In this document: positions 1 through 12,119 of the stretch, piece by piece
Layout of the letters: every line of letters begins with the position of its first letter
Position numbering within the stretch: position 1 is the first letter of the stretch
Source of the DNA: Triplophysa rosa
Taxonomy: Eukaryota > Chordata > Actinopteri > Cypriniformes > Nemacheilidae
Length of the DNA: 64,000 bases
NCBI RefSeq assembly: GCF_024868665.1
Contig: NC_079895.1
Span: forward strand, 26,141,362-26,205,361
Direction: 5' to 3'
Made by a program: the position numbers and the translations under genes
Notes under the pieces: generated by a model
What the model was told of the DNA's origin: nothing
Seen by the model: the letters and a program-made list of their open reading frames with translations, nothing else
Database searches by the model: none

Positions 1-220
1 CAGAAATATTTATACTAATCCAATGTTTTTTTTTTTACTTCTGTTTAACCCAGATATTGTAAAGAATTGCTGTCTTTGTAAGGCATAACATTTCTCCCGA
101 GCCAAATAATACTCGATATAAATGGGTAATAGAAACTATTAAAAACTATTTTAGTTTTAATATTTAAACTATATTTAAACTATATTTAAAAAATCATCAT
201 TATGGCGTAGTACACAGGTT

Positions 221-413
221 ACCTTTTCTGTCTGCTTTTCATCTTCGTTTAAAATAATTACAAGATGAATAAAAAAATTACACCAAAACTTAAACCACTG
301 GGCAACAAAATGAGCTAGATTTTTAATAAATTAAAGATATTTAAAACAGTCACAACATAGCTTTTTATTAATTAATCTGCTTTCCAGCCCAAATATAATA
401 TAACTCACAAAAT
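221..413. repeat. Direct repeat copy 1 (pair with 708-902)
   Basis: About 193 bp repeated head-to-tail at 708-902 with roughly 90 percent identity by eye. Shared landmarks are CTGCTTTTCATCTT, CACTGGGCAACAAAATGAGC and TTTTTATTAATTAATCTGC. The 488-bp offset and unrelated spacer suggest a local duplication or two insertions of an unnamed AT-rich element. I see no terminal inverted repeats. Confidence 0.85.
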
Positions 414-707
414 TATTTTGTGGACCTTGACTTCACGTGCACCGAGCTTTCTCTTGATCCATATTCACTTCAGTAATCCAAAATATCCATTTTATTGATG
501 ACATTGCCTAAAGGGTTTTACTATGATGTACTGGGGTATAACTCAAATATTACTAAAGCTAAACTAAAAATGGTTTGTTCTGTCTTAAGCAGGATCGCTG
601 TGCAGAAAAGACTGGCATGGGAATATTTAGAATGAAGTGAAAACATTTTTCAACAATCCAACTATTTGGTTTATAATTGTGGGTATAAGAATAGGAAATT
701 ATTATAT

Positions 708-902
708 ACCTTTTATGTCTGCTTTTCATCTTAGTTTAAAATAATTATAAGATTAATAAAAAAAATAACACCAAAATTGAAACCACTGGGCAACAAAATG
801 AGCTAGATTTTTAATAAATTAAAGATATTTAAAACCGTCACAGCATAGCTTTTTATTAATTAATCTGCTTTCCAGCCGAAATATAATATAACTCACAAAA
901 TG
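708..902. repeat. Direct repeat copy 2 (pair with 221-413)
   Basis: Second copy of the 193-195 bp direct repeat, same orientation as 221-413. Both copies end in ATATAATATAACTCACAAAAT and then diverge. The copy lies about 1.1 kb 5' of the dlx2a start codon. Confidence 0.85.
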
Positions 903-1750
903 ATTCTAATTTTGAGCAGTGTTTAAAACCATACATAATCACTGGAGACTCATTTTGTGTAAATGGACGTTTGTCTCAAATCTTACAGACATATTGTGAC
1001 AGTCTCAGTGTGACAACTCGCCCTTTAGCCTACATTTTGTAGCTGATGCTCTCAATCATCTGTGGTGGGAAAATCGTAAATTTATGAAATGAAAAGATAC
1101 GTTACCAGATGCTTTATAGCAAGGTCAACAGCAGCAGTGAATGTGCAATGTTTTCACCGACAGGTGTCGCAGCAGGTCGAAACGCCATAATGGTGCCCAA
1201 GAGTTTATTTGCCAAAACAGATAAATCCGTTTCTTAATTTTCAAAAATCATATTTTTTTCTATGTTATTATGCTTTTATTGTATTTTATTGTGTTAAGTT
1301 TAAGTGATTACTTAATCAAAACAACCCAACTTCAGGTTCTTTAAGTTGTGAACTCATATTTTCACATTTATTTTTGCAAACTCTTCATATTTTCAATGAA
1401 TATTGGCCTACTTTAAAATGCTTCTGCACACATTCAGCAAAATGCGCCATTGCGCTTCTTAGTTGTTTGCTACTAATTTTTTAATAGCCTGCCTTTATTT
1501 AATAACTCAAGTCATTTAAGAGACCGTTTAAGCTTTAGGCATACAGCATGAATGTAAACGAACAAATCCAAGATCTTTGGCATTGTAATTTGAATGTGGG
1601 CTAAATAATTTGATCTATTTAATTTAGCGTTGCAAAATATAGTTTGTTTGTAAATGCAATTAAAGAATGCCATTCAAGTGTTAGTTCTGTGTTTCCAAAA
1701 TTCTGCGGTAAATCACCACGCGATGCACACGCTGCAAGATTATGCACAGA

Positions 1751-2027
1751 TGAGCTAGGTGTATCCGGCATTCATTGGCTGCTTCACGCGCACAAATTCA
1801 TCCTCCCCCGTGACGCGCGATAAATGTCCGTCCTCCCGCATCTCTGCTGACAGACAATCAGAGTTCTGCTTCGTGTCGGGTCGCGTCTGCCTTTGTTTTC
1901 CTCCAAGTGGAATGCGGCACTCAACAGAAAAAGTGATTTTCGTAACCTTTTCTCTTTAGGAGAGTTTTTATGGGTTTGCTCTTTGGTTGGACTTGCATTC
2001 GTTACGTATTTCTGGCGTTATGAAAAC
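1751..2027 (+). promoter_or_regulatory. dlx2a: dlx2a proximal promoter and 5' leader with uORFs
   Basis: Precedes the dlx2a ATG. An inverted CCAAT (ATTGG) lies near 1773 and a weak TATA-like GATAAATG at 1819-1826, so transcription may begin near 1850 (inferred). The presumed leader has three upstream reading frames: 1912-1959 (16 codons with stop), 1970-2023 (18 codons) and 2020-2031 (4 codons). The second's TGA overlaps the third's ATG, and the third's TGA overlaps the dlx2a ATG, each as ATGA. Confidence 0.5.
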
Positions 2028-3580
<1,553 letters not shown>

Positions 3581-4305
3581 CTCTAAAATCTGGGAAATTC
3601 ATATTGTGAACTTGCAACTTATCGAAAGACTTTTACTCCTGTATTTTCCAGTCTAAACAGCCAGACGTCACATTTGCCACGTTGATCATGTCCAGTGCGT
3701 TTTGCGCGTTTCTTTTCATGCAATGGCGTCTTCATGCTGACACAAAGTAATCAAACACACACAATTATTTTTGTATTTATTTATTTTGTTTTTGTAATGG
3801 ATTAAAACCCATTGCTCAGTGAACCACTTTTATCCAAAGCTTAGAGAACTCATGTGGACATGTTTTGGAGCGAATATTGCAGCAGGGTGTATAATAATCA
3901 TTAGAGCACATGTAGCACAACCTCAAGCTGTTTGGTGCCTTTTAAAAATGACCTCACTGTTTTTATCCAACGTAAATGTCTTTAATGTGGCTGCCTTTGA
4001 TTAAATACTTTGTTAAATTCGGTAGAATGGCATCTATCGCTATACTCGAGTGTTTCACCGGATCACCTTTATATTATTGCCAAGATATAACATACGATTC
4101 TCACAGTTGTTTTTTTGTGTACTATTTTTTCATGGAAAAACACTAATGAAAAGCACTGGCAACTACTGATTGTCCAAAAGTCAAGTGTAAAAGGAAATTG
4201 TCTCTGAAGTACTTTGTATTATTTATTTTAAAATCCAAATGAACACTTCTGCCACTTAAATGATTCAAACTTATTTAAATAAAACGTTTCATGTGAATTC
4301 ACTGT
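3581..4305 (+). other. dlx2a: dlx2a 3' UTR (inferred) with AATAAA at 4278
   Basis: AT-rich sequence after the dlx2a stop. The first good AATAAA on + is at 4278-4283, so cleavage is expected near 4300. The end is inferred from this signal only. No other gene is visible here. Confidence 0.45.
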
Positions 4306-5130
4306 TCATGCACGCTTTTTTCTTTTTGGGGATTTTTCCCTTGCAGTTTACTGTTGGAATGTTTGGTGTGTGTTTTTTTCGTAGATCTGTCCACGCCTCT
4401 CTCTCTGCTTCGGCGCCAGTTGAGTCTGTAGTCTTTAATAAGTCTGGCTGGAGACGCGATGCAACCGCTTGTAAATGTTTCACACAAAACCCACAAATTC
4501 ACCTTTTGTTGACTAACGTGACAGGTGTGCCTAGCCCACTTTGTAATAAGTAGGTCAAGAGAGCTTATGCAACTTCGAGTTTGAAATTATCAGGTGCACG
4601 GCTCTTTTTAAAGGGAGAATAAATGAGGTCGAACTACCGCTCCTTGCGTTTTGGAGACGCACGCAGACGTCAAAAACAAAACGCCGGGGAGCTAGACACA
4701 AGTGAGACGCTCGACGGAGCCTCGGGCAGAGAATGAGCACTCAAACACGCCCCGGCACGAAGGCGTTCGGCTGCGTTCAGACTCTCTGGAGTCAGAGCTC
4801 TGCGCTCCAGACTTTTTATGAAGTCAGCCCAGCCAAAAAAGCAGGCTCGCAACTGCCCCGAGCAAAACAACGTGGAAACATTTCTCATAACTTCCACCGC
4901 CCCACGCACAATGTAAGACCTTTGTAATAAGGGGCAGGGCTGCCTGGTAGCCTACATGCATTTTCCACGGCATATAACAAAGGAAAACTTGTTTATTTGT
5001 TTGCAGGCTTGTTTGTAGAAGAAAATAAAATGCCGAATGCGTGACAGAGGCAACTGAGTAATGCAACGAGGCCCAAACTTATAACGCATGATTATTACTT
5101 ACGTTTGTCATGTGTCACAGCCAGTTAATT
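4306..5130. promoter_or_regulatory. GC-richer island in dlx1a/dlx2a intergenic region
   Basis: Between about 4590 and 4900 the sequence is notably GC- and CpG-rich for this window, with many short GACGC, GGAGC and GAGCTC words. No homologous reading frame is seen. CATAAAAAG on - near 4816-4824 could be a TATA-like element. It could be a CpG-island promoter or enhancer 3' of dlx2a; the call rests on composition only. Confidence 0.3.
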
Positions 5131-5273
5131 TCTCGGTAACACTTTATTTGATGGTGCCTGCCTATTTTATTCATGTTACATGTATTCATAGTATTTACTA
5201 TACATTTTGCATAACTGACCCTGAATCAAACCCAAACCCTATACGTGCATGTAGTTAATTTTTATTACTCAGC

Positions 5274-5409
5274 ACTTACATTTACATTCATGCATTTTAT
5301 CCAAAGCGACTTACATCGCCTTGTACAGTATTATGCATTTGTTTCTGTGCAATCCCCTGGGATCGAACCCATGACCTTGGCATTGCTAGTGCCATGCGCC
5401 GAGCCACAG
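5274..5409 (-). mobile_element. tRNA-derived SINE (cyprinid type), relic
   Basis: Read on -, the head has a box B GGTTCGATCCC (5359-5369) preceded by GGTCATGGG and a degraded box A (GTGGCTCGG), so it is tRNA-derived. The other end holds the tail TTTATCCAAAGCGACTTACA, very common in fish SINEs. The same family recurs at 26269-26416. Flanking 5135-5265, starting GTAACACTTTATTTGATG, looks like part of another dispersed element. Confidence 0.7.
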
Positions 5410-5559
5410 AAAGCGTATATGTATAGTTTATAACTTAAATAAAGCTTATACTTAAATGTATAGTTACACTGTAACACGGGCACTGTAAAATAGAGTGTAA
5501 TCCATTTCTCAAATGAAAACATCAACGTGTTCAACACCACCACGCGTGTATTAATCGCC

Positions 5560-6300
5560 CTTTGTCTTTTTCCGTAATGGGTAAAGATGGCATCACAGGT
5601 TGCTATTCACGTTACATTAATCTATTTGTCTAAGGGCTGAAAAGCTATTAAGCAGACAGATGTAATGAGGATGTATCTTGTCAGTGATTGCCGCATTACA
5701 AGTTGTTATGTGTCGCCGTGGGCTAAGAATGCGCGCTTATTGAAACGCGCCCCGCAGAGATCCGCAAGATCCAGGCTATATCCGATCAAACAGGCCAGGA
5801 AAAGGGCAATATTTAACCAATAGTGGGTGACTTCCTTTGGAGTGCTTTTTGGTAAAGGCATATGGGACACTTCTCAATAACGCGCTGTTAATCCAAAACA
5901 GTTTTACGCACGCCGTCTCTTAAAACGAGCTCTTGGGGGTTTAACTTGAAACATCACATCGGTTGGTGCACACCGTAGTCTAGCCAAAGCAAATCATGTC
6001 AACCCATATTCCAACCTTAAAACGAGCCAGACGCCTGACCACATGCGCCAACAGCTTTTGCGCCGCTTTCTGTCAGCCTGTGTTTTTGCCGTCTCTGTTT
6101 TTCTAGCAGCTCGCGAGAGAAGGAAGGAAGGAAGAAAAAGTGGCATTAACATTGATTAGGTCTCTCACAGGTGGTTCAGCTTGGACAAGTGTCACACCTT
6201 GCAAATGCAAACGAACGTAAAGTTGTGTTGGAACCGTGTGCATGCACATGCTCTTTCTCTCTGAAAGATTAGCAATGATGTGGTTTTAGACACTTCCGGA
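5560..6300. promoter_or_regulatory. Candidate dlx1a/dlx2a intergenic enhancer block A
   Basis: Non-coding, non-repetitive, balanced composition. It includes CCAAT-like sequence (AACCAATAGTGGG near 5817), an ACAGGTGG E-box near 6169 and GTGTCACACCTTGC (T-box-like) near 6189. It lies in the interval that in vertebrates holds the I12a and I12b Dlx enhancers. Assignment to a specific enhancer needs alignment to zebrafish or mouse. Confidence 0.4.
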
Positions 6301-6329
6301 ATCCTGCAGACAACTTGAAAAATGCCATA

Positions 6330-6760
6330 CCCCATCCCTAATTTATACTCTGATCTGTAATTTTATCCACAATTGCTCCAGTTGAGCATTCTGGCTCCCC
6401 GATCTGAAAGCCTGCAATTACTACATAATTCTTCGCAATTTTAGATGTCCTAATATGGACTGTAATTTTTGCGCAAGACAATTTCCAGCTATTTCAAGCA
6501 TCAACATTGTCAAAGTTGTATGTACATAATAAATGGTAATATCAATGCATAGTTTTTAGCATAACATCTTGACTGCGCGATAATTATATCCGTTTGGAGC
6601 CTACGCAAAATTAGCCTGAATTGCATGGTAACTGCCGCTTTAAATTTTTAAAAATTACTCATAATTTTCCCAAAGATTACCAAGATCTCGAGTGCACAAT
6701 GTCATCAGCGTAATGAGGAGTAAACATTTATGCTAATAATCAGCAATTTTTTCCATCAGC
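6330..6760. promoter_or_regulatory. Candidate intergenic Dlx enhancer block B, rich in homeodomain sites
   Basis: Dense ATTA/TAAT cores: CAATTACTACATAATTC (6416-6432), ATAATTATATCC (near 6580), AAAATTAGCC, AAATTACTCATAATTTTC (6651-6668) and GCGTAATGAGG. DLX proteins and other homeodomain factors bind such cores (family knowledge). It directly precedes the TATA box at 6761, so it may be both enhancer and upstream promoter of the transcript proposed there. Confidence 0.45.
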
Positions 6761-6791
6761 TATAAAGAGGGAAAATAAAGCTGGATTTTTC
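6761..6791 (+). promoter_or_regulatory. TATA box and initiator of a candidate intergenic transcript
   Basis: TATAAAG at 6761-6767 followed by TTCATTCC, a full match to the initiator consensus YYANWYY, with its A at 6792: 31 bp from the first T of the TATA. This is near-ideal core promoter geometry in the middle of the dlx intergenic region. Confidence 0.5.
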
Positions 6792-6968
6792 ATTCCTGCT
6801 CGGAGAGCGACTGTCAGCTCTAGAAACCCAGCTAGACGAGACTGATTCTGGGAGCCAAAGAGCCGAAGTCACGCCATGGCTGCTGGATGCTCGCATTCTT
6901 CTTTCGGGGGCGATACGCATCCTATAGATACTGTCCATTTTCCGTGCTCTCCTTTATTAAAGATTAAG
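6792..6968 (+). ncRNA. Candidate first exon of a Dlx1as-like antisense lncRNA
   Basis: From the predicted start at 6792 the sequence runs 177 bp to AAG|GTAAGAGG, a strong splice donor with GT at 6969. It points toward the 3' side of dlx1a, which is on -, so a longer transcript would be antisense to dlx1a. In mouse, a Dlx1 antisense RNA (Dlx1as/Dlx1os) starts from the intergenic enhancer area (established knowledge); equivalence here is inference. An ATG at 6876 is open for 62 codons but reads through the donor and resembles nothing I know. Later exons were not identified. Confidence 0.4.
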
Positions 6969-7379
6969 GTAAGAGGATTGTGCAATTTATTTTACTTAAG
7001 TTATGATTGGGAAATGTGCGTACTTAAATATGAGATTTATTTAGGCCTAGTATTATTTATTTAGTATAAGAAACATTTGTCTCGCAATGAAGAAAAATAA
7101 TATAAAGGGGCAAACATTTTGAAATCATTTGGATCATTTTAGAAGTGCTGATATGCTTTTGTTGTCCGCGGCATTCTGCAAAAGTTACATTAAATAATAA
7201 AGCGTTGTATCAAATAATAAGAATAATATATTTTGACAAATATTGACGGAAAACAGTCCCTGTTTGATCCTTTGGTAAGGAAACAAAATACAAACCATTC
7301 TTTGCTTTGAATCAGACAAACAAGGTCTATATCTCTCATTAATAAAGCGGTCTGAAATTGCGAGATAGTTTGTCTTTAG

Positions 7380-7960
7380 AATCCAGTAGAATATAAAGCA
7401 GCCCTTGTTCTATAATTTCACCTCTGCCTTCATCACTCCGGCATTGTGCTTTTGCTCATTTTGATCCTTCTTCCCATTGACAAATCTCTCGGTATACACC
7501 TGCAAGCAATTTGCCAGCCTTACTTATAACTACCGCTGCGCACCTATTTCGCTCTTTTTTCCCTTTTCTTTCCCCCCCATCGCACAGCAAATTTTCTTTC
7601 AGTGCGCTATCTCTTTTGTTAACAAAAGATTCCACGTGCGAAAAAAATTGCTCATAATTATCCCGTAGATGGGAAGCTGCATTAGAATAAGTAAGGAGGG
7701 AATGACTGTAATTATGTCTGGTTTGATGGGCCCGGCGCGTAATCAAGAGGAGAATAGAGTGAAATAACGCTGACCCTCTCTGCTCCACAGCTGCATGTCG
7801 AGAAAAAGACAGAACAAACGCGGATTTGTCTTTTATTCCTTCCCGAGAGTTGTGTTTCAGATATTTTTTAGAAAACAAGACATGTTGTAGCTTTACACTT
7901 TGACAATACTTGTAAGGCCTGTCGTGAAAATTCATCGCAGTTTGTTATGTTAGTTCAAAC
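7380..7960. promoter_or_regulatory. Candidate I12b-like forebrain enhancer (block C)
   Basis: A 580-bp non-coding block with E-boxes CACCTG (7497-7502), CACGTG (7633-7638) and CAGCTG (7788-7793), and two TAATTA sites in ATAATTATC and GTAATTATG (7655-7660, 7709-7714). In mouse the I12b enhancer between Dlx1 and Dlx2 is bound by DLX proteins and by the bHLH factor MASH1/ASCL1 through an E-box (established knowledge). Position and site types fit; identity is inferred. Confidence 0.5.
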
Positions 7961-8269
7961 TATAAAAATGTTTCATCGGAATGGTTAGTTTATATCTATT
8001 TTTTATCGTTGTTATCACAAAAGCTGGACCTTTTCGTGCCCTTGATACTCATTTGTAAATGAAACAAGCATAAAAAAGCATCCAATTTAAGGCGATTTAA
8101 CAAGCAATGTGGCTAAGATACCATTTCCGAAACTGTTATCCTTTATAATAAAATAATATATAGCCTATCAATATATATATCAACAATAATAAAATAATAA
8201 AAAACCAACAATGATAATACAAATAACAAAACCAACAGTTATAATAATAATAATTGTGTCATTTAATAC

Positions 8270-9080
8270 AGTTGCGTTCAAAGCGCAACTCATAAAAATC
8301 AGAGAAAACTGCACTTGCATTGAGAGCGCGCCGGGCCATTTCCTGCTTTGCCCAGACAGTTTTTAAAAACCACACATGAAGAGTATCAAAATTTGTCAAA
8401 ATAATTACTGCACCCTCCGAATTGACATTGCCGCAAACGAAGCTACTCTCAATTTATGAATGGATATTCTATCAATTTTCTATACGCCTATGTAAAAGAT
8501 AAGTAATGACAAACATAAATATGTGAAAAACATTTTTTGAAGAAGAATTTCTTTAGCGTTTTAATTGAGTAATTAATTTAATTTAAAAATTAAGGAAATA
8601 AAAATACACAGACAAAATAAACAAGCGCACTACAGGTCAAATAAACTACAAATTAATTGGCCAGAATGTTACTTTAAATTCTCTTAAGCATAATAGTCAA
8701 CTATTTGCAAGGTATTTTAAAAAGTATTATTAATTTTGTTGTTGTTGTTGTTGTTCACCGGCGTCTATCTGCATAAGAATTTTCTTTAAATGCGCAGTTA
8801 AACCATCAGGCCCGAACAAAAGGCACTTAGAACATGTCATTCTTTACCTATCTGCATTTCCCCCCCTCCCGTCCCCAGCCTTTCTTCATGTGGTCCTCTA
8901 TGAACGGCACCTGCCCGATTATTCACTTAACACACGGCCATCAAAAGCAGCCACACAAGAGCAGAAAAGAGCTTATAGCGGCTAAACGAAAGTGAAAAGA
9001 AACAAGTGGCCTTATTGTCGAAGGAATTACTGTGTTACATAAACCAGCACAGGATTCGGTGATTCAGATTGCAATCAAAA
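8270..9080. promoter_or_regulatory. Candidate conserved intergenic blocks D and E
   Basis: Two stretches (8275-8480 and 8755-9080), separated by an AT-rich linker, have mixed composition and repeated ATTA and AATTGA cores and no reading frame. A short (GTT)n tract lies at 8740-8755. They may be further Dlx intergenic elements, but the motif content is weaker than in block C. Confidence 0.3.
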
Positions 9081-9840
9081 AGTATAGGCCAATGCAAACA
9101 AAACAACGAGAGACAATATGACCAAATATTGAAGAAAATGTAATGACTAATGTACATTTGTAAGCTAATTTATAGCTTCTCTGTTTGGCTTGATTTACCT
9201 AGATATGCATGCAGACATGCACGATTTTATTTTATAAATTCAAATTTCATTACATTGAATAATATTACATTTTATCAAAATACTTTCTATTGTTTTAATG
9301 TATGGTATGTTTGTCTATGACAATGCAAAATGTATTTTAGAGTTGGATAGTTACTAGAGTACATTTTAGGATATTTCTTTTAATTCCACTGCATTGGCTT
9401 CTGTAAGTACAAAACAAATAGTCTTGTTTTCGTGTGTTAGTCTTACCTAAAGATTTTTTTTAGTTCTGGCGAAGCAATAATTTGGCAAGTTCTTTCATGA
9501 GCAGGTTTTTACTGTCAGAATTTACACGTTATACAAGACTCCATGAAACAAAAACAATAAATTAATGTGACCGGTAAGCTATGAATTTTTCCAATATAAA
9601 ACGAAAAGACACATGAATTTCAATAAACACAATCATGTTTAGACCCTTTTGCACAAATTATTCAGCACACAACGAAACGACTATTTCTGTACATTAGAGC
9701 TGTCAACACTTCCCCTCTAACGGTGATGATAGACGCGTTTATCTGCACCGCGTGCCTCTGTCCGTATCATTCAAAACGCTCGGGTTTACAAACTGGGTTC
9801 AAATTTGGGGAAGTGTTTCTTCTTTGTAGTGCAGCTTTAT
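9081..9840. other. AT-rich intergenic stretch, nothing specific
   Basis: Low-complexity AT-rich sequence between the candidate enhancers and the presumed end of the dlx1a transcript. I see no gene and no clear repeat. Confidence 0.5.
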
Positions 9841-9844
9841 AATC

Positions 9845-10524
9845 ATAATTTAATGAACATTTATTTTAAATAAACATACAAACAGACAAACAAGTCTAAA
9901 TAAGTTATATTTAAATTAACACAAAGAGCCATACATCCAAAATAATGTTTTTTTAAAAGATTTCTCTGTTCCCTTTAAAATGGGGAAAATCGTGAGACGT
10001 TCGTATTTGTGATTTATCCCAGTTCTAACTGATTCACCGAGCCATGGCAAAGCCCGAAGCGACAATATGCACCAGCATTTGGTGCAATTCGGTGGGATGT
10101 TGATGACGCTGTCGTAGCCCATAATCACAGCCAGCACTCTTGTGCCAGGGACAGGCCGGCGATTCCAAATTACAAGTTTAAAGAAAAAGCATTAAATAAA
10201 TTTCTTACAGTTTCATGTTTTTTACACAACAAAAGGTCGCGGAAAATGGGAGAGTAGCAGCTTTGATTTGACCCACTTTCCCGGCATTGCCTTCATTTAA
10301 AAAGAGTCCTCATCATTCTTCTCCGTTGCAGACGACCCTCTTTCAGTTCACCCTGACCCAGGCTGTGTGTTAGCAGGTGTCTTTTTGCGAGTGTCCCTGC
10401 CTGGTCACGTCTGGTCTGGACTGTCCGGGTTGTGTAAAAGGCCGCAGAGCGACCGGCCTGTGGCGGGTCCCCTGGACTGGGCCATTGGTGAATAGATGGG
10501 CGGGGTTGTTGTAGCAGTCCTGGT
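9845..10524 (-). other. dlx1a: dlx1a 3' UTR (inferred), AATAAA near 9860
   Basis: Sequence after the dlx1a stop on -. A polyadenylation signal AATAAA (read on -) is at 9865-9860, so cleavage near 9845 is likely. It overlaps the region an antisense RNA from 6792 would cross. The end is inferred from the signal only. Confidence 0.45.
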
Positions 10525-11835
10525 TCACATGAGTTGCGGCTGCTGCATAGTGTCCTGGTGTGCTGTCGGATACCACGAGGTGTAACTGGGAATATAAGAG
10601 GTCGGCGTGGATGTTTTGACGGTGGCCGTGGAATTCCAAACGGGCGCTACGGACGGAGATCCGGCGGAGAGCGCGTTAGCCAGAGCGGCAGCGTCTATTG
10701 TTCCTCCGCCTTGTTTCATCAGTTTCTTAAACTTGGAGCGCTTGTTCTGAAACCAGATCTTCACCTAAAAAAAGAAAGCCAAGTCAGACAGAGCGAGCAA
10801 CAGGACAACATCATCGCAATGCAATCCAAGTGGGTTTAACTAATTCTAAACCTTATCCTCAAGCCAAGAACCGTCATGAATTTATAGAGCCAATCGAGTT
10901 GTCCACCCAAACAGATACTATTACAGGTGGATGGCAACGTCACTTGTCCATTGCAAAAGCAATGCATGCAGATAATGGAAGACGATGGAATTATAACCTT
11001 TTCGATTTTGTCGACTCATTTGTAAAGTCAAATGGTTTCATTAAAAATGTCGAGTACATGCCTGTGTTTGTGTGAGCCCCAGTGACGCGGCGAGCTCGGC
11101 TCTCTCCGGCAACGCCAGATACTGAGTCTGCTGGAACCTCCTGTTCAGAGCCTGCAGCTGGAGACTGGAGTAGATGGTCCGAGGTTTGCGGATCTTTTTG
11201 CCCTTCCCGTTAAAGCGAACCTCTCCTCCTTCCACCACTGTGTTTTTTTCCGACTCCGGTGCTGCGTTGGAGAGAGAAAGCGCAGAATGCGTCTCACAGA
11301 CTGTTCATGCAGTGCAGCTCACATCAGTGCGCGCAAGTTTTACAGGCGGCACTTTAGGTATAATTAGCCTTAATTGCATACATTGTTTATAGCATTACGC
11401 AATAAATAATTACCAAGCCTAATAACAGCACATCTGGGCTACTCCGGCCCGACGCGTTCTCACAAAGCGCAGAGAATTCCGACGACCAGCAAAGACCAAA
11501 AACATGCGGCATCGTTTCTTACCTGGGTCCTCTAACCTCGTCTGAGCCAAGGCGGCGTTGTTTGGGTAGGTCTGCACGGTGCTGAGGTACGGACTCGTGG
11601 AATGGCTACCAACCGAGTTGACGTATGGGTAAGGCAGGGATCTGGGGAAGGACGGAGCCGGGCTGTAGGCGCTGTCGTGCTGCGGGTGTCCGGAGGAGTG
11701 TAAACAGTGCATTGAATAATGTCCGTGGGTCATAGATGAAGGCGACATTTGCTGACTCGGTGGCCCAAATTCCATGAACACGTTCTTTCCTGAGACGGGG
11801 CTGTTTAGACTCTCTGGTATTGTAGACATGGTCAT
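10525..11835 (-). CDS. dlx1a: Homeobox protein Dlx1 (dlx1a), 3 exons, 250 aa
   Basis: Distal-less family homeodomain transcription factor working with Dlx2 in forebrain interneuron and arch patterning (family knowledge). Exons on -: 11835-11523, 11261-11062, 10764-10525. The protein starts [17 protein letters not shown], close to mammalian Dlx1, and ends MQQPQLM like it. The homeodomain is residues 128-187, with helix 3 starting V172-K-I-W-F-Q-N-K. Intron 1 is GT-AG (GTAAGAAAC donor). Intron 2 has a GC donor: the exon must end CAG at 11062 to keep the homeodomain, and GCATGT follows; the acceptor is TTTTTTTAG. Convergent with dlx2a. Length is normal (human 255 aa). Confidence 0.96.
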
Positions 11836-12110
11836 GTCTTCTGGCGCAAACTCTCTCTCTCTCTCTCCCCTGCTTTTTTGTTTTCTTCTATGGTCTGAGT
11901 GAAGGATGGATCCCAATTTAAGCTCAACTGATTTTTTCACTTTCCATTCATAAGAAAATGTAGTTTGTCTCTGTGAAAAGTCTAGGTACGATGCTGTGGA
12001 TCCACACAAACTCGCTCAAAGGTTTGAATCGGGGAATCATGAATATTTATCCGAGGTGCTCTCTGATTGGTCCACTCGTTCCGAGAGCGTTAGGGATTGG
12101 TAATCCGAGG
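11836..12110 (-). promoter_or_regulatory. dlx1a: dlx1a core promoter with TATA-like and two CCAAT boxes
   Basis: On -, ATAAATA (12050-12044) lies about 210 bp 5' of the start codon, with CCAAT boxes upstream at 12070-12066 and 12100-12096. This puts the probable start near 12015 and a leader of about 180 nt. A CT/GA-rich run lies at 11851-11866 in the leader. Confidence 0.55.
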
Positions 12111-12119
12111 GTCGGGTCC

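Larger units (their letters stand above)
1..1750. other. AT-rich dlx2a upstream region, no gene
   Basis: No convincing reading frame or RNA gene. It holds a direct repeat (listed separately) and then AT-rich sequence with scattered ATTA homeodomain cores. By position it is the distal 5' flank of dlx2a and may carry regulatory sites, but I see nothing decisive. Confidence 0.5.

Noticed and set aside
1893..2027. In-frame open extension 5' of the dlx2a ATG, with a hydrophobic run, suggesting a longer N-terminus
   Set aside because: There is no in-frame ATG upstream (the open stretch begins at TTG), and the ATG at 2028 gives the conserved MTGVFDSL start.
5274..5409. Functional tRNA gene because of box A/box B-like sequence
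   Set aside because: Degraded box A, no cloverleaf closure, and a SINE tail with a second copy at 26269: a SINE, not a tRNA gene.
6876..7064. Small protein gene starting MAAGCSHSSFGG
   Set aside because: The frame crosses a strong splice donor at 6969 and has no homology; better explained as part of a non-coding first exon.
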